DNA of 38,910 nucleotides from Nemertoderma westbladi (taxonomy: Eukaryota; Xenacoelomorpha; Nemertodermatida; Nemertodermatidae), in the NCBI GenBank assembly GCA_032718475.1, contig JAUCBJ010003625.1, positions 1 through 38,910 on the forward strand, read 5' to 3'. Position numbers and translations under genes: made by a program. Positions 33,701-38,910 of this stretch are shown in pieces (position 1 is the first letter of the stretch; every line of letters starts with the position of its first letter). The notes beneath the pieces are model-generated. The model saw only the letters and a program-made list of their open reading frames with translations, was not told the DNA's origin and ran no database searches.

Positions 33701-34811
33701 GCGACCTGGTCGAGGGGGGACTGGGGGACTTCTTATCGGACATCCGGGACTTCCACAACGGGACCGCGTGGATGGGGGATCGGCTGGCTCGGGTGGAAAC
33801 CGTGGCCGGGGTAGATTCAATGGGAGACCTAACTGGTTCGGTTGGAGATCTTCTATGGGATCTAACTGGTTCGGTTGGAGATTTAATCGGCTCAGTAGGA
33901 GATCTCGCATAGGATCTAACGGGTTCAGTAGATCTGGAAGGGGATCTAATGGATTCGGTGGGGTTGGGTAACCACACGGTTCGAGCTCGAACCGCTTTGT
34001 TTGGAAAGGGCGCGCGGCCACTACTGGGTCCGAGTTGTGAGTTATTGGAATTATCCCGTTTACTGAACGCGTCGATGGCGGCGGCAACCGGGGAGGTCTC
34101 CCTGTTGTTGTTGGAGTCCTCGGGGGTCGTCTCTATGGTAACCGAGGATGTGGTCGACGTGTTGGTTATCTCGGAGAGCGCGACGGATTCCGGGGAGCTG
34201 ACGACGTCACTGGAGGAGGTCCGCAGTCGGGAACGACGGCGGTCAACCCAGGACTGCAGGTCGCCTTCGTAACCGAAGGTGACCTCGGGAGGGGAGGTTG
34301 GGGGCGATAGGGAAGGGGTCAACCGGTAGTGAGTCGGTTGGGTGGGGGAAGCGAGCGACGGAGGGGAGGACGTCTTACGCGGGCTGTGTAAATCACCGGC
34401 CGACTTCCTCGTCTGCGTGATTCCTCCCTTAGGTGCACTCGACGAGTGCGGCTTTACGAAGGCGAATGGATTGGGTTGGACCTGGGAGTAAACCGAGACC
34501 GGGAGACGGGGGTGCGGCCCTTCGCGTTTAGATTCCCCGTAGCGACCTGAGGCGGCTGAGTCGGGACGCGAGGAATCCGAGCCGGATTGCTCGCCGTTCT
34601 CGGCGATCCGCGAGCGGAGGAACCCGACGGCGTCCGGTTGCCCGTACAAGTCGCTGCGACGTCGCGGAGCCCCGAAGGCCGGGCGACGGGAGTGCGGGCG
34701 TTCCGACTGGCCTCGGTGGTGGGAAGTCTTCGAGAAGTCCTTAGATACCTCGTCCACCCGACCCCGGTCTTCCCACATACTGATTTTTGATTGAAGACGC
34801 GACGGATTCAT
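30738..34811 (-). CDS. DENND2: DENND2-type DENN domain protein (Rab GEF), single exon
   Basis: DENND2 proteins exchange GDP for GTP on Rab9-type GTPases in endosome-to-Golgi traffic; that role is known from vertebrate members. Here 1357 residues are read from the ATG at 34811; the frame is open further to a TTG at 34886 but has no earlier ATG. Residues 1-900 are Ser/Pro/Arg-rich and probably disordered, opening with NPSRLQSKISMWEDRG and holding a run of SPTEPVRS-like repeats. The C-terminal 450 residues carry uDENN (LFDYVFVVGL, about 913), cDENN (LPETYCIISPLGCFGLYEAI; RPLDSRLEHVNFDCLFSSLS; FASLLLERRVI; YPFQWQHTYIPVLP; CSPTPYVVGVLS) and dDENN (ESFLRFFVELL; SSKSLRRFLKPFNQTQM; GLFHIRLNEY). No intron interrupts it, and it is much richer in GC and CpG than its flanks. 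An upstream non-coding or short coding exon is possible. Confidence 0.93.
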   Translation of the reverse strand: MNPSRLQSKISMWEDRGRVDEVSKDFSKTSHHRGQSERPHSRRPAFGAPRRRSDLYGQPDAVGFLRSRIAENGEQSGSDSSRPDSAASGRYGESKREGPHPRLPVSVYSQVQPNPFAFVKPHSSSAPKGGITQTRKSAGDLHSPRKTSSPPSLASPTQPTHYRLTPSLSPPTSPPEVTFGYEGDLQSWVDRRRSRLRTSSSDVVSSPESVALSEITNTSTTSSVTIETTPEDSNNNRETSPVAAAIDAFSKRDNSNNSQLGPSSGRAPFPNKAVRARTVWLPNPTESIRSPSRSTEPVRSYARSPTEPIKSPTEPVRSHRRSPTEPVRSPIESTPATVSTRASRSPIHAVPLWKSRMSDKKSPSPPSTRSPRRRANTSDSKRSAVERLVRNPVPVGQTAAAVRDAVNSTAPVRQPASLRVPLRQPARHSLPEDTDFRSSNHRRSISPLGRQSPRPYVRMFAENFDVSTYQFDKEARRSVRSSIVDAVYRGLDASAAEPRIVRSRYSVANPPPNDNRGKRNSAELLPNRFSPREKPSEVDSGNVESSSETTYLSCDSTEAISSEKVSRRSCDALPARESRPEGKPKSLSDLSFRHRPYKRSVNHSSEAELLEVINRAVRELGRPVRAEATPPPKPARTFAYDLEQLKERTGGQQGARGRPADAVLMRDTLRLVERVNHTGSRDNKQTIRGRSPTDKEVNGSANRNRSTVAGRPSKVNNNISGTSVSAAETNNLQMNRPATFYTDLSGDSDLTRSEPLARNNTIGDYLRSPPSQPQSDGTLRHGRSEFRRTFNMKTRTLGNVLRRSKSMRSRRNAAEHSEEPSSDTRSEGKSRAESNVSQLTDRSELSSASGERGIGLRQRIAAAFSGLRRHPAGPSGSDVASLTSLEDRDSVVDAMKCVSLDRRNAEDKYQQLFDYVFVVGLNKSPDGAAGYQPAIIYRFPPDPSGSDPCDKLDAIPSFCFPDARLWAPVEAYRSETFSFVLTSEDGSRLFGYCRRFLPPAAAGNRSSQRRVGGGPPGVGNPRLPETYCIISPLGCFGLYEAILNEVEEHRSISTSAVFAFLKSVINHPFPRAGEKIEVDLPDWQKVDFKRSVLVLQRPLDSRLEHVNFDCLFSSLSVTKVIQVFASLLLERRVILSARKISKLSECVHALSALLYPFQWQHTYIPVLPVDLIDMCCSPTPYVVGVLSIGVPELETLPLEEVLLVDLDCGTFVRTIGDESSLLPSRLVEALENSIYSVERGDCPQRTVVVESFLRFFVELLVGFHDHLTSGATDRLVRFDADAFRRKKSSKSLRRFLKPFNQTQMMGAFIHREARLSLEEQRGGLFHIRLNEYVKELSSMSVRDRLRRRKYSRKPRKD

Positions 34812-35329
34812 ATCGCTAGGTCTCCAACCATCCGAACCGTTTGCTATGGCTACTGCAATAACATTATCTTTGATGTTGATCTTCAATTGACAAAATATTT
34901 AATTAATATCATTTAAATCCAGCATAGGCCTATATAATAAGCGCTAGTATTTCTGTAAAGCGAAGCTGGAAGCCAGGTATTCATTACATTGTAATATTAT
35001 TATTATATTTATAGGGCTGTAGGGCCTAGGCCTAGGCTATTCATTAATGCATTACGCCCTGAAAAGGGACGGCTACAGGGCTACTGTAAATATAAACAAT
35101 AAACAATAATATATAATACTGGCACCGCACTTGAACTTTAACATAACATAGGCATATACTTTAAAATAGAGTTTTATGAAATTAATAAATTTATTTCCAT
35201 CATATGCAGATATGGTAAAATTTATTATAGATCAAAAAATAAACCAAAACATTTGTTAATTAAAATCTAAATTATAAACGGTTTAGGGACATAAAAGCGA
35301 AGAGTCAGTTTTACAATATATTTATAAAG
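34812..35329. other. Upstream region of DENND2
   Basis: AT-rich again immediately outside the ORF. It should hold the 5' UTR and promoter on the minus strand. No TATA box or other element could be assigned with confidence. Confidence 0.4.
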
Positions 35330-36296
35330 GCTGGTCGGGGCGTTGCAAGCACATTAGAAACAGAATAACTCTCAAGTTGCTTCGGCGGGGTGGAATTTTA
35401 CTACACGAGTTGTAATGCTCATGGCCATCCATGCTCATGGGCACCATAACCAGCAAAAAGAATCGTCCGTTGAACGCCAGCATGGGGGATCACTGTAGAG
35501 TTGATGGTGCCATCTTTTCGACACTAGCTGTGCTCCGGCCCGGCGGCGTTTTCCAGCAAGACATTGTAGATCAACAGGAGAACTAGCAGACTAGCTGGAT
35601 CCTCTACTGCAAGTAGGATGGCTGTTGACGAAGAATATCGGATGATGCCGCACCATACTGCCATAACTTCCAGTACAACGCGCGGAGACGTTGAACATAG
35701 GTTAGCGTTAGACCCTCCACTTGATCATTGTCTACTAAGATACAGCATCCGTATGTGATAGCGGGTAATATTACAGTATTATAGACCGACACAGATGATG
35801 TGCCGAGTTTATCGACATTAGTTTTAGATTTACTCTGAATGCTAGACACGCGCATGCTGCTAATGCTAAACCTTTATTGTATAGATAATCATAGTGACCC
35901 TTCGCTCCATTTTTTGTGGAGAACACGATACGAAGTAATTAAAGGATGTGGCAAATTCTAGTTGATGGCCACTGTACTCAAGCTTATCATGGATGGATGA
36001 CGGCCACCACGACGGAATTTGACAACTTTAGTTTTGCTTATATTAACAGTTAAATGGTTTGAATGGCAGTAGGCCTATTCTTCAAGAGCCCTTAGGCTGT
36101 TTTGGACTTCAATGATACTGTTTCCAACGATGACAAGGTCATCTGCTTGCATACATTATCGTAAAACACATAAATGAAGACAGAATCAGTGGGAGGTCCA
36201 GAGGTCGGATATGAAGAGGCTAAATAGAATTGGGGAAAGCTTATCGCCCTGAATCACTCCTATGGCAGTATGGTTTGGGTAATGGGATCAAGAACA
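35330..36296 (-). mobile_element. Degraded LINE reverse transcriptase, minus orientation
   Basis: Minus-strand pieces give GVIQGDKLSPILFSLFISDL (about 36225-36285), the corrupted active-site region ADDLVIVGNSIIEVQNSLRA (about 36095-36150), then LTVNISKTKVVKFRRGG and, at 35604-35855, YNTVILPAITYGCCILV with the C-terminal part. Stops and frameshifts separate them. The GVIQGDKLSP motif differs from the CR1-like [10 protein letters not shown], so this is another LINE clade. Confidence 0.85.
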
Positions 36297-36743
36297 TATT
36301 GACCAATACAACTCTCGGAGCCGATGTAGTATATCTCGATTTGCGTTGTGCCTTGATACTGTATCCCACAAGCTGCTACTCCAAAAGTTGAACGCATATG
36401 GAATCCAAGGTAGTGTGGCACAATGGATCAGCAATTTATTCTCCAATCGTTCTCAATGTGTACGTGTAAATGGTGTACTAAGCTAAGTAGTTCCCGCATG
36501 GTCTCCAGTGGTGTCCCCTAAGCACTAAGGAACGATGACTGCCCTTATTTCTGTATTTTGTTCGTAAATTTGTGAATGACATTCCTGATGTTGTATCGTC
36601 CATTTGTAAGGTGTTTGTTGATGACACCAAGATTTACAGGCCAATCCACAGTTCTGCTGATATTGATTGTCTCCAGGCTGCAGGGCTGACTTACACTCAC
36701 TTGATGATTGGGCAAATAGTTGGCATCTTCAGTTCAACCCAGC

Positions 36744-37645
36744 CCAGGTTGGAATTCATGCATGAGCGCGCAGGTACGCTTTGTTGTTTTGAAATCACCG
36801 CGCACCTGAAATTGGCTCGTCGCGCACCTCATCATATGTCATAATCCAAACAAAATCGCGCAGCTCATGTCATGCATATCTCAAAAAATCGCACAGTTCA
36901 TAAGAACAATTTTACATTCCTATTTTACAAGTTTGAGCGTTTTAAGCTTATCTTTACGTCTGTCTGTCTGTACGTTGAATCTAGGCTTACATAATAAATG
37001 TAATTTTTGCAACATCAAAATTGTTAATATTAAAAAATATTTTTTTAATCCACTACTATGGTGGCCCATCGGGCTCACTGCTTTTATAACAGAAAATATT
37101 ATTTTAGATTACAAACAAAACATGTACCGGTAATTTCAAAAAAACGAATATTGAAATAGGTACCAGTCTGCCAATAATACTTTGTATAGGCCTACCTAAC
37201 AATTAGGCTTAAACATACAGTTGGCTTATAATTAAGTCATACTTATAATACATTGTTACTTTCTGACTTTACCTGTTTACTAACGTAACATCGGCATAGC
37301 ATAGACCTAATAACAATACAACAATAGAGTACTGTAGTTAAAATAAATAGACAAATTCAGCTCCGGTTGCCGGTATTACAGTATTATGGTGAAGTGATTT
37401 GACTGTTTGAAGAATTGGAAATGAGAAACTAATGCGAGCGCAGCGAGCGAAATTTTTTTGTGTATTTTCGTGATTTCAATTAATTTGTGGTGCGCATCAG
37501 AGGCAGAGCTGCGCGCTGAGGCGCAACGCGCACCTGTCTCACACCCGAACGCGCACCTGTCTCACCCAAACGCGCAACGCGCATCTGGTTTGCGGTCATT
37601 CGCGCAGGTACGCGTCCGAGTTTTGCAGCATGAATTCCAACCTGG
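36744..37645. mobile_element. 902-bp DNA transposon (non-autonomous) inserted in the LINE, 8-bp duplication AACCCAGC
   Basis: The ends are an 18-bp perfect inverted repeat: CCAGGTTGGAATTCATGC at 36744 and its complement ending at 37645. AACCCAGC flanks both sides (36736-36743, 37646-37653). Removing the insert with one duplication rejoins the LINE frame, which proves the boundaries. GCGCACCTG and GCGCAGGTACGC motifs crowd the ends. No transposase is encoded. The 8-bp duplication fits hAT (P or Merlin types are alternatives). Confidence 0.93.
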
Positions 37646-37691
37646 AACCCAGCTAAGTGTAAAGTTGTTCATCTTGGACGTAATCCACTCG

Positions 37692-37751
37692 GAATGGCAC
37701 CATTCATGGAATAACAGAATAAGATCTGTTATTCCATGAATGGTGCCATTC
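37692..37751. repeat. Perfect 27-bp inverted repeat with 6-nt loop inside the LINE
   Basis: GGAATGGCACCATTCATGGA and seven more bases (37692-37718) are exactly complementary to 37725-37751. The right arm is native LINE coding sequence (SMNGAIL); the left arm is an inverted copy. Confidence 0.95.
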
Positions 37752-38053
37752 TAGAATCTGTCAATGAAGAAAAGGATCTTGGTGTAACGTTTAGTTCTAA
37801 TCTTTCATTCACCATTCACTGTTCTATCATAGCAGCCAGAACAAGGCGTGTTCTAAATCTTGTGAAACATACATTAACCTTTATGGAACCCCGTATGTTC
37901 CTCAACCTGTATCGAGCTATTATAAAACCACTTCGCGAGTATGCTACAGTAGTTTGATGCCCCTACCAGCAGAAAGACATCGACATGACGACATGTTAGA
38001 ACGTGTGCAGCATCGTACCATCAAGATTGTTGCTTCCTCCAGGCTGAGGCTGT

Positions 38054-38055
<2 letters not shown>

Positions 38056-38086
<31 letters not shown>
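38056..38086. repeat. Poly-G tract, 31 nt
   Basis: An uninterrupted run of G directly at the end of the LINE remnant and beside the target site of the next MITE. It has G-quadruplex potential and is at risk of length error. Confidence 0.9.
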
Positions 38087-38087
<1 letters not shown>

Positions 38088-38093
38088 GGGGTG

Positions 38094-38869
38094 TAGGGCT
38101 CGATCGGAGCTCCGGCCTCCGGCTCCGGCCATTTTGGCACCTCCGGCTCCTGCTCCGGCTCCGGTAAAAATATTGCCGGAGTTAATTTTTTAATAAAGTA
38201 TTATATTTCGTGCATATTCTAATAACTGTAGTACAGCTTCAATATCAAGCATAATACCTGAATACTGCAGTATTTACTTAAAGTCAATGACTGACTGACT
38301 GTACTGCCTGACTGCAGTACTGGCTGACTGGTACTGGCCAGCTGGCTAACTAGCAGACTATTACAGATAGGCCCTACTGTGACTGTCAGACTGTAAAAAA
38401 TTGTAAATGCTATGATTGTACACTGTACCACTGCAGCATTTACTGATTTACTGAGGCTGTCATGCCAGCATACTGTACTGAAGTCATGCAGTACTGGTAC
38501 ACGTACGGCAGTACGGTAGGCTACCTACAATCTGACAGTACACACCTCTACCACACAGTTAGTGAGTTAGGTACCACTGTAGGTAATTTTTAGCCGTCAG
38601 CGTCAGGCCGTCTTTCTGTGATAATTAATTAATTAAATTTTAAATTGAAAATTCGTAAATCTATAAATTCAAATTATGAAATTAATTAGACCTACAGTAT
38701 GATTGATTATGAGCGATTGGCGAACGATAACCATACTTATTTTTTTTTAATAAATAATTAAATTTTTTAAATTTTTTAAACACTCCGGCTCCTGCTCCGG
38801 CTCCGGCCAAATTGTCCAACTCCGGCTCCTGCTCCGGCTCGGCCAAATCCCAACTCCGATCGAGCCCTA
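38094..38869. mobile_element. hAT-type MITE with perfect 8-bp target duplication GTGGGGTG
   Basis: The ends are TAGGGCTCGATCGGAG at the left and its complement at the right (38854-38869). GTGGGGTG flanks both sides (38086-38093, 38870-38877). Clusters of CTCCGGCTCCTGCTCCGGCT-type repeats sit inside each end in inverted sense. The interior includes a GACTGACTG-rich stretch at about 38285-38350 and no coding sequence. Confidence 0.93.
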
Positions 38870-38910
38870 GTGGGGTGCCTACATACTATTGTACTATAAG
38901 TATGCCTTAC

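Larger units (their letters stand above)
36297..38055 (+). mobile_element. Degraded Jockey/CR1-like LINE, plus orientation, split by a DNA element
   Basis: The left part (36297-36743) reads ADVVYLDLRCALDTVSHKLL, WISNLFSNRSQCVRVNGV, then NDIPDVVSSICKVFVDDTKI (the catalytic FADD has become FVDD) and, after a frameshift, DLHSLDDWANSWHLQFNPA. The reading resumes exactly at 37646 with KCKVVHLGRNP, then SMNGAILESVNEEKDLGVTF and YRAIIKPLREYATVV. Stops and shifts show it is dead. It ends at a poly-G tract. Confidence 0.87.

Noticed and set aside
31611-34272. Plus-strand ORFs of 70-200 codons opposite DENND2
   Set aside because: GC-rich shadows of the DENND2 coding strand; no domain is recognisable in them.

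Overview
The window is nuclear DNA of an animal, most likely a marine invertebrate. It has spliced genes with GT-AG introns, an AT-rich background, and many non-LTR retrotransposons and small DNA transposons. The repeat types (CR1-like LINEs ending in a GCGCTATATAAAT-(TTA)n tail, hAT, PIF/Harbinger-like and mariner-like MITEs, long minisatellites) suit a deuterostome or lophotrochozoan. The sequence alone does not fix the species. Only two host genes are well supported, both on the minus strand.

Gene 1 (3893-20185, minus) is a complete seven-exon phospholipase D of the C2 type, the class best known from plants. Joining the exons at in-phase GT-AG sites gives an 825-residue protein: an N-terminal C2 domain, HKD motif 1 (H325/K327/D332), HKD motif 2 (H637/K639/D644) and the class-typical C-terminus ending LTT. 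Exon 7 carries an in-frame 105-bp tandem duplication covering most of the segment after HKD 2. Its introns are full of repeats: intron 3 (7.7 kb) holds an apparently intact CR1-like LINE (ORF1 10022-10900, ORF2 10901-14158, same frame, split by one TGA) and a PIF/Harbinger-like MITE; intron 1 holds a mariner-like MITE and an inverted-repeat element; intron 5 holds two tail-to-tail LINE 3' ends.

Gene 2 (30738-34811, minus) is a single uninterrupted ORF for a DENND2-type protein, a DENN-domain Rab guanine nucleotide exchange factor. It has a long Ser/Pro/Arg-rich N-terminus and a C-terminal uDENN-cDENN-dDENN module. It is strikingly GC- and CpG-rich compared with its AT-rich flanks.

Layout: 1-385, antisense LINE endonuclease fragment; 390-2272, dead CR1-like LINE; 2363-3130, 27-bp minisatellite; 3893-20185, PLD gene with repeat-filled introns; 20186-22320, intergenic with a perfect hairpin and copy B of a dispersed repeat; 22323-25531, a 3.2-kb minisatellite, also of 27-bp period, with a 324-bp higher-order repeat; 26697-27467, hAT-type MITE with a perfect 8-bp target duplication; about 27700-27910, tRNA-like SINE remnant; 27916-30737, AT-rich with nothing recognised; 30738-34811, DENND2; 35330-38055, two opposed LINE wrecks, one of them split by a 902-bp DNA element with a perfect 8-bp target duplication; 38094-38869, a second hAT-type MITE.

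No operon, CRISPR array or prokaryotic system is present. The unusual items are the plant-type PLD in an animal, its duplicated catalytic segment, the UGA-split LINE, and the exactly delimited MITEs.
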